The notes: generated from the letters alone by a model not told the origin. A stretch of DNA of 64,000 nt from Rhizobium sp. S152 (GCF_030380735.1 NZ_JAUDRZ010000002.1:434001-498000); one strand, 5' to 3'. Shown: positions 1-9,393, counted from the stretch's first letter. Numbers and translations are program-made.

Positions 1-415
1 CAACGAGAACGTTGGCACCAACACCGCCCACCAGGGTCGCCTCGGCCGTAATACCCTGATAAAGGCCGCCGAGGGAGCCGCGGTGATAGCCGGCGGTCGG
101 AGCGAAAACGGCCCAGACAAGGCGACCGCGCGTGGTGAAGCCGAGATCGACACCCATCTTGCGGATGACGCCGGAGTAGTGATCCTGCGTGCCGCGTGTG
201 GAGGAGAAGACGCAATCGGCCGACTTGGCTGAGCCCAGAACGTAGCCGACGCCGCCACCGACGTCACAGGTGAGCACGCCGATCTTCACGCCATCGCGAT
301 CATCGGGCTGCTCATAGGCAGGGGCGGTGGTGACGAGATCGGCGGCCTGTGCCGTCGAGGCTGCTACCGGGCCGAGCGACGCAACGGCAGCGAGCGTAGC
401 GATGAAGGTCTTCAT
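1..415 (-). CDS. DUF992 family secreted protein (C-terminus cut by window edge)
   Basis: A Sec-type signal peptide of about 24 residues ends in STAQAAD. It is followed by the features of DUF992: GVKIGVLTCDVGGGVGYVLG near residues 43-62, a second Cys in SADCVF, an RYTG-like segment (HYSGVIRKMGVDLG) and a VWAVFAPT stretch near residue 103. The family is common in Rhizobiales and has no known biochemical role; the two Cys could form a periplasmic disulfide. The ATG is preceded by an AAGGAG-type ribosome site about 8 bases upstream. The last part of the protein lies outside the window, so the family's C-terminal end cannot be checked. Confidence 0.85.
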   Translation of the reverse strand, partial: MKTFIATLAAVASLGPVAASTAQAADLVTTAPAYEQPDDRDGVKIGVLTCDVGGGVGYVLGSAKSADCVFSSTRGTQDHYSGVIRKMGVDLGFTTRGRLVWAVFAPTAGYHRGSLGGLYQGITAEATLVGGVGANVLV

Positions 416-687
416 TTTTTTCTCCTTGCTGTAGAGGCGGGGCAGACGTTGCTGCTTGCCTTGTGGACGAATGTCCGAGTCGGCGGGAAACTATGGTCTT
501 CCTTGGAGTTGAGCTTCAATGAGACGAAAGTAAGTCAATGTCCTTCAGGTCGGATGCGCTTGGGTCGTAAACAGTCGATCAGAACAATTGTTCCGCATAC
601 GTCCGAGAAAACCGCAATCGGCACTTCACGTTTCAAGACATTGTATTTCATGGGTGATTGGCGCTCGAGAAGACTGGCTTGGCGCCA

Positions 688-840
688 TCAGGCCTTCTGC
701 GCGGGCTTTGTCGCCTGCTTATCCGCTGCCTTCTCTCCATCCTGCTTCTTCGCGTTCTTCAGCTTTTCGAGCAGTTTCTGTTTTGCCTCGTCGGCCGCCT
801 TGCGCCGGTTTGCAAAGCTATCGTCGCCTGGATGTCTCAA
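688..840 (-). CDS. DUF6481-like small charged protein, TTG start
   Basis: This reads as 50 codons from a TTG, with an AAGGA ribosome site 7 bases upstream. The N-terminus (RHPGDDSFANRRKAADEAK) has the G-F/D-x-x-R-x-x-A-A-x-x-A-K pattern I associate with DUF6481, a family of short, Lys/Ala/Glu-rich helical proteins of unknown function in alphaproteobacteria. The rest is a run of Lys, Ala, Gln and Glu ending in KPAQKA, probably one amphipathic helix. There is no signal peptide or membrane segment. It stands alone between the DUF992 gene and uxuA. It is easily missed because it is short and lacks an ATG. Family assignment is by pattern only. Confidence 0.6.
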   Translation of the reverse strand: MRHPGDDSFANRRKAADEAKQKLLEKLKNAKKQDGEKAADKQATKPAQKA

Positions 841-969
841 TGATTTCGTCCTTCGAGTTTCGTGGCACTGGAAGCCGTCCGAAAACGGGCGGCATCGCTA
901 TATAGTAGCGTTGCCGCTTGAGGCAAACAATGCAACCGCGCCGGCCCTTGGCGACGCCGCCGAATGGAA

Positions 970-2157
970 TTAGCGCGGCTTCGTGCCCAGCGCGTGGAAG
1001 ATGCCGCGCAACTCGGCAAGCCCGCGCATGCGTCCGATCGTGGGATAACCCGGTGTCACCGTCTTCGAGAGATCGTCGAGCATGCGGTGACCATGGTCAG
1101 ACCGGAACACGATATCGTCTGAGTGGTCCCTCTTGCCATCCTCCGCCGCCAATTCCTTCAGGACGGCGACCATATCGACGTCACCTTCCAGGTGAGCGCT
1201 TTCATGGAAACTGCGACCGTCGCCTTCGCGCTTGGTCGCGCGCAGGTGCGCGAAGTAGATTCTCGATGCGAAGCGTCTGGCGATGGAGGGCAGATCGTTG
1301 TCTGCGCGCACGCCGAGGCTGCCGGTGCAATAGCACATGCCGTTCGCCTTCGAGGGCACGGCGTCGAACAGCGCTGCGTAGTCATCCGCGGTCGAAGCGA
1401 TGCGGGGAAGCCCGAAGAGCGAGCGCGGCGGATCGTCCGGATGGAGTGTGAGCTTCACGCCTCTCGCATCAGCGGCCGGTGTTACAGCCTCCAGGAACTC
1501 GATCAGATGCTGACGAAGCCTGCCGGCGTCGATCCCCCTATAGGCTTCGAGCTTGTCCCGGAATCCGGGGACCGTGAGCGGTTCGGTGGTCGAACCCGGT
1601 AGCGCGGACGTGATGATCCGCGTAATCTCGGCAATCTCCTCTTCGGTCATCGCTTCGTAGACGTCGCGTGCGCGCTTCCGGTCTTCGGCGGAATATTCGA
1701 TCTCCGCGCCCCGGCGCTGCAATACGAGGAGGTCGAAGGCTGCGAACTTCTCGTGGTCGAAACGCATGGCGGTCGCGCCGGTATCGATCTCGTAATCCAG
1801 CTCGGTGCGAGTCCAGTCGACGACGGGCATGAAGTTGTAGCAGATGATCGGGATGCCACAGGCGGCGACCGCTTCGAGGCTGGCGATCCAGGCTTCGATC
1901 TCGGTCTTCGCCTTCCCGCCCAGTCTCTTGACCGCGTCCGGTATCGGGATGCTCTCGACGACGGACCACGTTAAAGGTGAGCGCCCCGAAGGCGTGGTCT
2001 CGATCATCGACTGGCGCTCGCGGACCTCGCTTTCCGTCCAGGCCTGGCCGATCGGGATCTGATGCAGCGAAGACACGATATTCGTCGCCCCAGTCTGCCT
2101 GACATCATCGAGCGTTACCGGTGAATTGGGTCCAAACCATCTCCAGCCCTGCCGCAT
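970..2157 (-). CDS. uxuA: Mannonate dehydratase
   Basis: UxuA removes water from D-mannonate to give 2-keto-3-deoxy-D-gluconate, a cytoplasmic step of hexuronate breakdown. The 395-residue length fits the family. Visible landmarks are the N-terminal MRQGWRWFGPNSP, CYNFMPVVDWTRT at 106-118, the metal and substrate loop HPDDPP at 239-244, CYCTGSLG at 275-282, a HLR motif at 304-306, FHESAHLEGDVDM at 318-330 and RSDHGHRM at 352-359. It lies 41 bases after a GntR-family gene on the same strand, so the regulator probably controls it. No uxaC, uxuB or kdgK is nearby, so the rest of the pathway must lie elsewhere. Confidence 0.95.
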   Translation of the reverse strand: MRQGWRWFGPNSPVTLDDVRQTGATNIVSSLHQIPIGQAWTESEVRERQSMIETTPSGRSPLTWSVVESIPIPDAVKRLGGKAKTEIEAWIASLEAVAACGIPIICYNFMPVVDWTRTELDYEIDTGATAMRFDHEKFAAFDLLVLQRRGAEIEYSAEDRKRARDVYEAMTEEEIAEITRIITSALPGSTTEPLTVPGFRDKLEAYRGIDAGRLRQHLIEFLEAVTPAADARGVKLTLHPDDPPRSLFGLPRIASTADDYAALFDAVPSKANGMCYCTGSLGVRADNDLPSIARRFASRIYFAHLRATKREGDGRSFHESAHLEGDVDMVAVLKELAAEDGKRDHSDDIVFRSDHGHRMLDDLSKTVTPGYPTIGRMRGLAELRGIFHALGTKPR

Positions 2158-2198
2158 TCTTCTGTCTCCACCCTGTTGTTCGTTATTTTTGCTCTGCG

Positions 2199-2918
2199 TC
2201 AGCAGAAGTAATCGGGATAGCGCATACGCAACTCGGCGACATCGGGAATGACGGCGCTCAGGTGCTCTGTCATCGACGCCCGCGCCGCGCCAACGTCATG
2301 CGATGCAATGGCGTCACGGATCAGTTTGTGTTCCCTGATGACGTTATCCATCCTTCCCAGAGCGGGAAGGGTGAGCCGGCGCGCCCGGTCGATCTGGACC
2401 TTTACTGTCTTCAGGATAGCCCAAATACCGGGATAACCCGCAATCTCGGCAATCGCCTCGTGAAAAGCCTCATCCTCTTCGTGGAAGCCCGAGGTATCGC
2501 CGATCGCAGCCAGCGCTGTCTGTCGCGAGATGATCGCGTCAAGTCGGGCGACATCCTTTTCTCCTGCAATCTCGGTTGCCCGTTCGACGGTTGTCCCTTC
2601 GAGCGCCTTTCTGACGACCACCGCCTCGGGAATCGCGGAAACGGGAACGCGCGACACGACGGTGCCGGATTGCGGGTAGATATCGACCAATCCACCCTCG
2701 GCGAGCCGAAGCAACGCCTCGCGAACGGGGGTGCGGCTGACGCCGAATTCTTCGGCGATGCGTTTTTCCTGAAGCGGCATTCCCGGCGGCATGTGCAGCG
2801 AAATGATGTCGGTGTGAAGCCGCTCGAATATCGCATCGGCCGTCGTCGCACGGCGCAGCTTTGTGGACCGGTCCGAGGGGGAGAACGAAATGATCGTCTC
2901 GGTGGATGCCTGCGGCAT
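2199..2918 (-). CDS. GntR-family (FadR/FCD type) transcriptional regulator
   Basis: The N-terminal winged helix spans about residues 27-95 and includes LQEKRIAEEFGVSRTPVREA, the usual GntR recognition helix. An all-helical FCD ligand-binding domain follows to residue 239, with metal-site residues likely in the DEAFHEAI segment and in the C-terminal EH and H positions. FCD regulators often sense sugar acids, and this one is next to mannonate dehydratase and divergent from an ABC importer. It may therefore repress both in the absence of a hexuronate or aldonate. That role is inference from position; the fold assignment is firm. Confidence 0.88.
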   Translation of the reverse strand: MPQASTETIISFSPSDRSTKLRRATTADAIFERLHTDIISLHMPPGMPLQEKRIAEEFGVSRTPVREALLRLAEGGLVDIYPQSGTVVSRVPVSAIPEAVVVRKALEGTTVERATEIAGEKDVARLDAIISRQTALAAIGDTSGFHEEDEAFHEAIAEIAGYPGIWAILKTVKVQIDRARRLTLPALGRMDNVIREHKLIRDAIASHDVGAARASMTEHLSAVIPDVAELRMRYPDYFC

Positions 2919-2945
2919 GATGCGCCCTGTCGTTGACTTTCGTGC

Positions 2946-2955
2946 ATACTAGTAT
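2946..2955. promoter_or_regulatory. Candidate GntR operator (ATACTAGTAT palindrome)
   Basis: A perfect 10-base palindrome sits 28 bases upstream of the GntR start codon, in the shared region between that gene and the ABC importer. It is followed by AT-rich sequence that could hold the promoter. FadR-type regulators bind short palindromes of this size, so it is a reasonable autoregulatory site, but binding is not shown. Confidence 0.4.
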
Positions 2956-3132
2956 ATCAATTCAATTTCATTGCCAAGACGGACCGAGGAGGAACGGGAC
3001 GTCTGATGCAGCAATCAGGAGGCCCAGCCAACAGTCGACAGAGGCGCTTCGATCTCGCCAAATACATAATGGGAGCGCAGACGCGTGTGGCCATGAGCCA
3101 CTGGCGCTGCAGAAAGAGGAGGAGAGAAGATC

Positions 3133-4308
3133 ATGAAGTTTACCCGCAGAACATTTGTGGCGACCGCGGCAAGTGCCGCCGTGGCCGGCTTGCTTCCAGT
3201 GCGAAGCTGGGCGCAGGCCAAGAAACCGGCAAGTCCCGTCACCATCACGATCGCCGATGTCGCCGGCAATCTGGCGCTTACGCAAGGCATGTTTGAAGCC
3301 TACGCTGCGGAAAAAGCCGACTGGGTCTCCAACTTTGCCTTCACCAAGGCGCCGGCGCCCGAGCTTCCAGGCAAGATCAAGGCGCAGCAGGCGGCAGGGA
3401 AGGTCGACATCGATCTGGTCCTGACCGGGACCGACGCGCTTTCGGCCGGTCTCGACCAAGGTCTATGGATCGATCTTTCCGCGCACAAGGGCGACCTTCC
3501 CAATCTTGAAAGCATCCTGCAGCCGCAAGCCTTCAAGATGCAGGCGCTCGCCAAGGATCAGGGCGTTGTCATCACCTATTACCCCTCGGGACCGCTGATC
3601 GAATACATGCCCGACAAGGTAGCGACGCCGCCGAAGTCGGCGCCGGAGCTGCTCGAATGGGCGAAAGCCAACAAGAACCGGTTCATCTACGCCCGGCCGG
3701 CGAACTCCGGCCCCGGCCGCACCTTCCTGATGGGGCTTCCCTATCTTCTCGCCGACAGCGATCCCCGTGATCCGGTCAAGGGCTGGGCGAAGACCTGGGA
3801 GTATCTGGCCGCGCTCGGTGAGCACATCGAATATTACCCGACCGGCACCGGCCAGGTGATGAAGGAGCTCGGCGAAGGCACGCGCGACATCGTCGTTTCC
3901 ACCACCGGCTGGGACATCAACCCACGCGCGCTTGGCATCGTCCCTGCCGAGGCCAAGGTGCAGAAGCTTGACGGCTTCCATTGGGTGACCGACGCCCATT
4001 ATGCGGTGATCCCGAAGGGCGTATCCGATGAGAAGATCGCTGTGCTGGTCGATGTCTTGAACTACATTCTGCAGCCGAAGCAGCAGGCGATTGCCTACGA
4101 CGCCGGCTATTTCTATCCGGGTCCGGCCGTCAAGGACGTGACGATCGAGATGGCGCCGCAGGAAAGCCAGGATGTCATCAAGGAATTCGGTCGGCCGGAA
4201 TATGCCGACTGGATCGCCAACAACCCGCTCGAAGTGCCGCTCGAGCCCAAGTCGCTCGTCGAGGCTTTCCGTATATGGGACGAAAAGATCGGCGCCAAGA
4301 AGGGCTGA
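3133..4308 (+). CDS. ABC transporter substrate-binding protein, Fe3+/polyamine/AfuA-like
   Basis: This periplasmic binding protein begins with a twin-arginine-like leader: RRTF at residues 5-8, a hydrophobic Ala-rich stretch, and likely cleavage after SWAQA near residue 29. It has the size (391 residues) and pattern of the extracellular solute-binding family that covers Fe3+, thiamine, polyamines and sugar phosphates; examples are DLVLTGTDALSAGLDQGLWIDL and YYPSGPLIEY. The start has a strong AGGAGGAG ribosome site. It is first in a four-gene importer and divergent from the GntR regulator and uxuA, which suggests a sugar-acid or phosphorylated sugar rather than iron as ligand. The ligand is inferred from context only. 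Confidence 0.8.
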   Translation: MKFTRRTFVATAASAAVAGLLPVRSWAQAKKPASPVTITIADVAGNLALTQGMFEAYAAEKADWVSNFAFTKAPAPELPGKIKAQQAAGKVDIDLVLTGTDALSAGLDQGLWIDLSAHKGDLPNLESILQPQAFKMQALAKDQGVVITYYPSGPLIEYMPDKVATPPKSAPELLEWAKANKNRFIYARPANSGPGRTFLMGLPYLLADSDPRDPVKGWAKTWEYLAALGEHIEYYPTGTGQVMKELGEGTRDIVVSTTGWDINPRALGIVPAEAKVQKLDGFHWVTDAHYAVIPKGVSDEKIAVLVDVLNYILQPKQQAIAYDAGYFYPGPAVKDVTIEMAPQESQDVIKEFGRPEYADWIANNPLEVPLEPKSLVEAFRIWDEKIGAKKG

Positions 4309-4321
4309 TCCGGATATCGCT

Positions 4322-4345
4322 GGCGCCGCGCTCTCTGGCGGCGCC
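4322..4345 (+). terminator. Intercistronic hairpin after the binding-protein gene
   Basis: An 8-base perfect stem (GGCGCCGC paired with GCGGCGCC, 8-base loop) lies 13 bases after the stop codon and has no T-run. It more likely protects the 3' end of the binding-protein message than fully stops transcription, which would give more binding protein than membrane components. Confidence 0.45.
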
Positions 4346-4363
4346 GGCATCCTTCGCCAATAG

Positions 4364-5467
4364 ATGGAGATTGGGTTGACCTCGATCCAGAATGCAGCGG
4401 TCTCGCCGCGCAATGCCGCGCGCCTCGAACTAGACGGCCTCCGCCGTTCCTTCGGCGCCTACAACGCACTCGATGGCATCGACCTCTCGATCGAACCGGG
4501 CGAATTCATCGCGCTCCTCGGGCCATCGGGCTGTGGCAAGTCGACCGCGTTGAACTGCATTGCAGGCCTGCTCGGACTGTCGGGGGGAGAGATCCGTCTC
4601 GGCGGCAACCGGATCGACCAGCTCGAGCCGGAAAAGCGCGGCTTCGGAATGGTGTTTCAAAGCTACGCACTCTTTCCCCATATGAGCGTACGCAAGAATG
4701 TCGGCTTCGGCCTGACGATGCAAGGCATCAAGGGTGCGGAGGCCGACAGACGCGTCGATGCTGCGCTGGCGCTTGTGCGTCTGGAGAGCCAGGCCGAGAA
4801 ACTGCCCGGACAGCTCTCCGGTGGCCAGCAACAGCGTGTCGCCATCGCGCGCGCGGTCGTTATCCGGCCGCCGATCGTCTTGATGGATGAGCCCTTGTCG
4901 AACCTGGACGCAAAGCTGCGGCTCGAGATGCGCGCCGAAATTCGTGGCATCCACGACCAGATCGGCTCGACGACCATCTACGTTACCCACGACCAGGACG
5001 AGGCGCTGTCGCTGGCGGATCGCATCGTCGTGATGAGCCAGGGCCATATCGAGCAGATCGGCACGCCTCAGGATCTCTATCAACGGCCCGTCAACATCGA
5101 TGTCGCCGACTTCATGGGCTTCCGCACCCGCATCGATGGTCGCGTTGTTGCCGTCTCCGGCAGCCAGGCTGAGATCGAGGCGGCAGGTGCGCGGCTCACG
5201 GGCGAGATGCGAACACCGCTTCAGGTGGGCGACGCCGCGGTGCTTTCCGTTCGGCCGGAAGACCTAGTGGCGGAAGCCGGCACCGACGGCATATCGGCCA
5301 CCGTATCGAGTATGGAGTATCGCGGTCGTGCCTTTTTCGGCATGGCGCGCGCAAAGGATGGTGGGGAACTCTATTTCCGTGCGGACGAGCACCTGCCGCG
5401 CGGCGCGGCAACGACACTTCGCCCGGCTGCGGGCAGGGCGCTGATGTTCAAGGCGGCCGCACCATGA
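4364..5467 (+). CDS. ABC transporter ATP-binding protein (PotA/FbpC type)
   Basis: This is the nucleotide-binding subunit of the importer. Walker A GPSGCGKST is at 53-61, the Q-loop VFQSYALFPHM at 97-107, the signature LSGGQQQR at 151-158 and Walker B VLMDEP at 172-177. The switch His is in YVTHDQDEAL, and a C-terminal TOBE-like domain covers about 270-367. There is no clear ribosome site before the ATG. A TTG four codons later has GGAG at a proper distance and may be the true start (position 4376). The stop overlaps the next gene by four bases, which indicates translational coupling. Confidence 0.92.
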   Translation: MEIGLTSIQNAAVSPRNAARLELDGLRRSFGAYNALDGIDLSIEPGEFIALLGPSGCGKSTALNCIAGLLGLSGGEIRLGGNRIDQLEPEKRGFGMVFQSYALFPHMSVRKNVGFGLTMQGIKGAEADRRVDAALALVRLESQAEKLPGQLSGGQQQRVAIARAVVIRPPIVLMDEPLSNLDAKLRLEMRAEIRGIHDQIGSTTIYVTHDQDEALSLADRIVVMSQGHIEQIGTPQDLYQRPVNIDVADFMGFRTRIDGRVVAVSGSQAEIEAAGARLTGEMRTPLQVGDAAVLSVRPEDLVAEAGTDGISATVSSMEYRGRAFFGMARAKDGGELYFRADEHLPRGAATTLRPAAGRALMFKAAAP

Positions 5468-6342
5468 CCGGGCCGTCGCTGCGCACCAGGCTTGCCGCGC
5501 GCGGCCTCGACGGAACGACGATGCTCGTTCTGCCCGGCCTGGTCTTCATGCTGGCGTTGTTTGTCTATCCGTTCTTGTACGGTGTCGTGGATTCGCTCGT
5601 GCCGAAGGAAGGCGAGTGGTACTCGAACTACGCGAAATTCTTCAGCGATCCCTTTCAATACAACACGATCGCCGCGACCCTCTGGCTCGCATTGCCGGTC
5701 ACGATCATCAACCTTGCCCTTGCAGTGCCGATCGCCTTCCGCGTCCGGCTGATGCGCCGGCAGCGGTTGCTCACGACGATTCTCGTCCTGCCGATCACGC
5801 TGGGTACCGTCTTCGTGGCGGACGGCCTCCTGACATTCCTCGGGCCGCGCGGTTGGTTCAATCACACGCTTCTCCTGCTCGGAATTCTGGAATCCCCGGT
5901 CAAGCTCACCAACAACTACTGGGGCGTTTTCGCATCCCTGCTGATCACCGGTTTTCCCTTCGCGTTCCTGCTGACCTTGTCCTATGTCACCGGCATCGAT
6001 CCGGCGATAGAACAGGCGGCGGCGACGCTTGGGGCCGGTCCGCGCCAGCGTTTCTTCCGGGTCTTCCTGCCCCTTCTGGTGCCCGGTCTCGCCGTCACTT
6101 TTTGTCTCGCATTCGTGCAGGCCTTCGCCGTCTTTCCATCGGCGGTATTGCTCGGCGCGCCGGCCGGTGCAACCCGAGTCATTTCGATCGCCGCCTATCA
6201 GGCCGCCTTCGAGCAATATGACCACTCGCTTGGTTCTGCTATCGCCATCGTCATGGGGCTCGTCGAACTGGTTGTCGTGCTCGCGGTGCTCGGCGCCCGT
6301 TCCTTCTTCTACCGCGGCCCGGCCGGCGGCACGAAAGGCTAA
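5464..6342 (+). CDS. ABC transporter permease (first membrane subunit)
   Basis: The protein has 292 residues with about six membrane helices; the first is near residues 20-40 (TMLVLPGLVFMLALFVYPFL). The cytoplasmic coupling loop IEQAAATLGAGPRQRFF followed by LPLLVPG is the EAA motif that contacts the ATPase. It is a PotB/FbpB-class permease of the binding-protein-dependent type. Its ATG overlaps the ATPase stop and it is followed two bases later by the second permease, so the two surely form a heterodimer. Confidence 0.9.
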   Translation: MTGPSLRTRLAARGLDGTTMLVLPGLVFMLALFVYPFLYGVVDSLVPKEGEWYSNYAKFFSDPFQYNTIAATLWLALPVTIINLALAVPIAFRVRLMRRQRLLTTILVLPITLGTVFVADGLLTFLGPRGWFNHTLLLLGILESPVKLTNNYWGVFASLLITGFPFAFLLTLSYVTGIDPAIEQAAATLGAGPRQRFFRVFLPLLVPGLAVTFCLAFVQAFAVFPSAVLLGAPAGATRVISIAAYQAAFEQYDHSLGSAIAIVMGLVELVVVLAVLGARSFFYRGPAGGTKG

Positions 6343-6344
6343 TC

Positions 6345-7187
6345 ATGATCCGCGATCAGGGGCTTGCATCGAAAATCTGGCGAACCGCGATCTGGGCGGT
6401 CGCCGCGCTCTTCGTGCTCAATCTGCTGGCAGTCATCGCGGCCGTCATCGTCAACTCCTTTGCGACCCGGTGGCTCGGTACATGGCTTCCGGCAGGCTGG
6501 ACGACGCGGTGGTATTTCAGCGCCTGGAAAGAATTCCAGCTGACCAGTGTCGTGCTCGTCACCTTCGAGATCGTGTTCACCGTGGTGATCATCTCCGGGA
6601 TCCTTGGTGTCATGACGGCCTATGCGTTAGCCCGGCGCGACTTTCCCGGCAAGCGGCTGATCGTCCTGCTTTTTCTGCTGCCGCTGCTGATCCCGCCGCT
6701 TACTTACGGCATTCCGCTTGCGACCGTGCTCTACCGCCTTGGCCTTGGCGGCACCTTCTGGGGCGTCGTCCTCATCAATCTTGTTCCGTCTCTGCCCTTC
6801 GTCGTTCTGGTGATGATTCCGTTCATCGAGCAGATCGACCCACGAATCGAGGCGGCGGCCCGTGTCTTCGGCGCCGGTACCACGAGCCTTTTCGTTCGCA
6901 TCCTGCTGCCGCTGCTTCTGCCAGGAATGCTGGCTGCGTTGCTTCTGGTTCTCGTGCGGACCATCGCGATGTTCGAATTGACTTTCCTTATCGCCGGACC
7001 GACGACGCAGACGCTTGTCGTGTCGCTCTACTATGCAGTCTTCGCGTCCGGGGTACGAGCCGGGCAGTCGATCGACGCAATGGCCGTGGTTTACATGATC
7101 ACGACGCTCTTCTGGCTGGTGATTGCGCTGCAGTTCGTCAATCCAACGCAGATCGTCGCGCGCGCCAAGCAGCAATCAGCTCATTGA
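6345..7187 (+). CDS. ABC transporter permease (second membrane subunit)
   Basis: This 280-residue protein has about six membrane helices and the EAA loop IEAAARVFGAGTTSLFVRI followed by LPLLLPG. It belongs to the PotC-like class of permeases and completes the importer with the preceding genes. The start lies two bases after the previous stop. No further gene follows on this strand before the chemoreceptor, about 230 bases away, so this is probably the operon's last gene. Confidence 0.9.
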   Translation: MIRDQGLASKIWRTAIWAVAALFVLNLLAVIAAVIVNSFATRWLGTWLPAGWTTRWYFSAWKEFQLTSVVLVTFEIVFTVVIISGILGVMTAYALARRDFPGKRLIVLLFLLPLLIPPLTYGIPLATVLYRLGLGGTFWGVVLINLVPSLPFVVLVMIPFIEQIDPRIEAAARVFGAGTTSLFVRILLPLLLPGMLAALLLVLVRTIAMFELTFLIAGPTTQTLVVSLYYAVFASGVRAGQSIDAMAVVYMITTLFWLVIALQFVNPTQIVARAKQQSAH

Positions 7188-7415
7188 TGCCATGGCGAGA
7201 ATTGCGGATCAATAATCATTGTCAATTTTAATGGTTTCATAAGTAAAGCGTAGAATATTTCGCCTTGGCAGAGTTCTGGGAGGAACTGCTCGTCATGATG
7301 ACGTGCGCGCGTGCCATGATCCTCCAGATGCCTCCACATCCTTCGTTATCGTTTCTCGCGATGCTCGGGCAAGTCGAGTCGATGACTATCACCTGTGGTT
7401 TTTCAAGGGCTCGCT

Positions 7416-9353
7416 ATGAATTTTCTTCAGAACGCCAAAATTCGCACCAAAATTGTCTCTGTCATTGTCCTGATGGGCATGATCTCGATTGCTGGCCTTG
7501 CTTATGTGAGTGCCCAGTACAAGGGCGCCGACCGTCGCTATTCCAGCTTCCTTTCGCACGAGAGCATGGCCGCCATGCTGAATGCGCGTGCCACTGGTGG
7601 CCTGTTGCAGCTGGGTTTCCAGCTGGGGCTTCTGCTGATTAAGGATCCCGCGTCGCCTGACTTCGCCGCATCGGTGAAGATCTACAACGACAACTTGGTG
7701 CTCATGAAGGATCGTCTCGACACGACTGCCACACTCGTAGATGCGCGGTCGCAGTCTGTTGCGGAAATGCAGAAGGCTATCGCTTCCTTTGACGCTCATG
7801 CACAGCAGGTCATCTCGCTGGCCCGGGAGGGCAAGCGCGAAGAGGCACAGCAACTGATGCTCAAGACCGGCGCAGAGCTGACGGCTATCCTGCCTCTTTT
7901 CGCGGGTGGCAACGACCAATTGATCAAGCTCCTCGAAACAGGTACCGCCGAACTTCAGGCGGAGACCAATGATTCGATCATTACCGGCCTCGTTTCGCTC
8001 GGCATTGCGCTCGTGGCGATCGTCCTTCTCGGTCTCTTCGTTGCCTCCCGCGGCATCACCGGTCCCATCGATCGTTTGCGCGAGCGCATGGGCAGCCTTG
8101 CTTCCGGCGAAACCGACAGTGCAGTCCCCGGTCTTGGTCGTAGGGACGAAGTCGGCCAGATGGCCGCGGCGGTCGCCACTTTCCGCGACAACGCCGTCGA
8201 GCGGCGCCGCCTCGAACAGGCAGCCGACGATGGACGCTCTCTGTCCGAAAGCGAAGCGCGCGCCCGCGAGGCCGCCAAGGCCAGAGATGCGGCTGACACA
8301 CAGGCTGCTGTTGATGCCCTGGCCACAGGCCTTGAGCGACTTGCGGATGGCGATGTCTCCTACCGCATTCAACAGCCTTTCGTCGATCATCTCGATTCGC
8401 TCCGCGGCAGCTTCAACTCCTCGCTCGACAAGCTTCAGGGCGCGCTCAGTGAAGTCGGCAAGAATGCCAGCGTCATCAACTCGGGTGCGACTGAAATCCG
8501 CTCCGCCGCCGACGACCTCGCACGCCGCACCGAACAGCAGGCCGCCTCGCTCGAGGAAACGGCAGCGGCTCTCGAAGAGATCACCACCACCGCCAAGGAT
8601 TCGACCAAGCGTGCGGAAGAGGCCGGTGTTCTTGTCGAGCGCACGCGTGCCGGCGCAGAAAAGTCGGGTGGCATTGTTCGTAACGCCGTGTCGGCGATGA
8701 ACGAAATCGCCCGGTCGTCGGGTGAGATCATCAACATCATTGGCGTCATCGACGATATCGCTTTCCAGACGAACCTTCTGGCGCTGAACGCCGGTGTCGA
8801 AGCCGCACGCGCCGGCGAAGCAGGCAAGGGCTTTGCCGTGGTCGCGCAGGAGGTGCGCGAGCTTGCGCAGCGGTCGGCGAAGGCCGCCAAGGAAATCAAG
8901 GTCCTGATCAACACCTCCGAAGCGCAGGTCCGCACAGGTGTGTCGCTTGTCGGTGAGACCGGCGAGGCGCTTGTCCAGATCGAGAAGGAAGTGACCGAGA
9001 TCACGGCGCATGTCCGTGCCATCGTCGAAGCGGCCCGCGAGCAATCGACCGGCATCCACGAGATCAACACCGCCGTCAACTCGATGGATCAGGGCACGCA
9101 ACAGAATGCCGCCATGGTCGAGCAGACCAATGCGGCAAGCCACAGCCTGGCGAAGGAAGTTGGTTCGCTCAATGCCTTGCTTGGTCAGTTCAAGCTGCAG
9201 GGTGGTGCCGCACCCAGCGCGCAGCGTCCAAGCATTGCAAACGAAGCCTCCCGTCCCGCCACGTCACCGGCGCGTGCGCTGAAGGATCGCCTGGCCAGCA
9301 GCTTCCGCGGCAATGCAGCGGTAGCGGTCGCGCAGGACTGGGAGGAGTTTTGA
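7416..9353 (+). CDS. Methyl-accepting chemotaxis protein with C-terminal DWEEF
   Basis: This is a transmembrane chemoreceptor of 645 residues. A first membrane helix (about 10-32) and a second (about 188-211) flank a periplasmic sensor of about 155 residues that I cannot assign to a ligand class. HAMP domains follow at about 212-265 and 290-340. The signalling tip [20 protein letters not shown] is near 445-464, and likely methylation sites lie in [11 protein letters not shown] at 380-390. The last five residues, DWEEF, resemble the NWETF tether that recruits CheR and CheB. The chosen ATG has AAGGG 7 bases before it; a GTG 7 codons upstream is less likely. No other che genes are nearby. Confidence 0.92.
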   Translation: MNFLQNAKIRTKIVSVIVLMGMISIAGLAYVSAQYKGADRRYSSFLSHESMAAMLNARATGGLLQLGFQLGLLLIKDPASPDFAASVKIYNDNLVLMKDRLDTTATLVDARSQSVAEMQKAIASFDAHAQQVISLAREGKREEAQQLMLKTGAELTAILPLFAGGNDQLIKLLETGTAELQAETNDSIITGLVSLGIALVAIVLLGLFVASRGITGPIDRLRERMGSLASGETDSAVPGLGRRDEVGQMAAAVATFRDNAVERRRLEQAADDGRSLSESEARAREAAKARDAADTQAAVDALATGLERLADGDVSYRIQQPFVDHLDSLRGSFNSSLDKLQGALSEVGKNASVINSGATEIRSAADDLARRTEQQAASLEETAAALEEITTTAKDSTKRAEEAGVLVERTRAGAEKSGGIVRNAVSAMNEIARSSGEIINIIGVIDDIAFQTNLLALNAGVEAARAGEAGKGFAVVAQEVRELAQRSAKAAKEIKVLINTSEAQVRTGVSLVGETGEALVQIEKEVTEITAHVRAIVEAAREQSTGIHEINTAVNSMDQGTQQNAAMVEQTNAASHSLAKEVGSLNALLGQFKLQGGAAPSAQRPSIANEASRPATSPARALKDRLASSFRGNAAVAVAQDWEEF

Positions 9354-9364
9354 TCCAAACAGAC

Positions 9365-9393
9365 AAGCCCGCGCATCGAAGATGAGCGGGCTT
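9365..9393 (+). terminator. Rho-independent terminator after the chemoreceptor
   Basis: An 8-base perfect stem (AAGCCCGC with GCGGGCTT) has a 13-base loop and ends in a short T-run. It lies 11 bases after the chemoreceptor stop codon. Confidence 0.7.

Noticed and set aside
449..973. 174-codon plus-strand frame in the first gap
   Set aside because: It has a Phe/Ser-rich translation typical of the reverse of Lys/Ala-rich coding sequence. The minus-strand DUF6481-like gene explains the part at 688-840.
7389..9143. 584-codon open frame opposite the chemoreceptor
   Set aside because: The plus-strand chemoreceptor is certain. The reverse frame gives low-similarity, Gly/Asp-rich sequence without domains.
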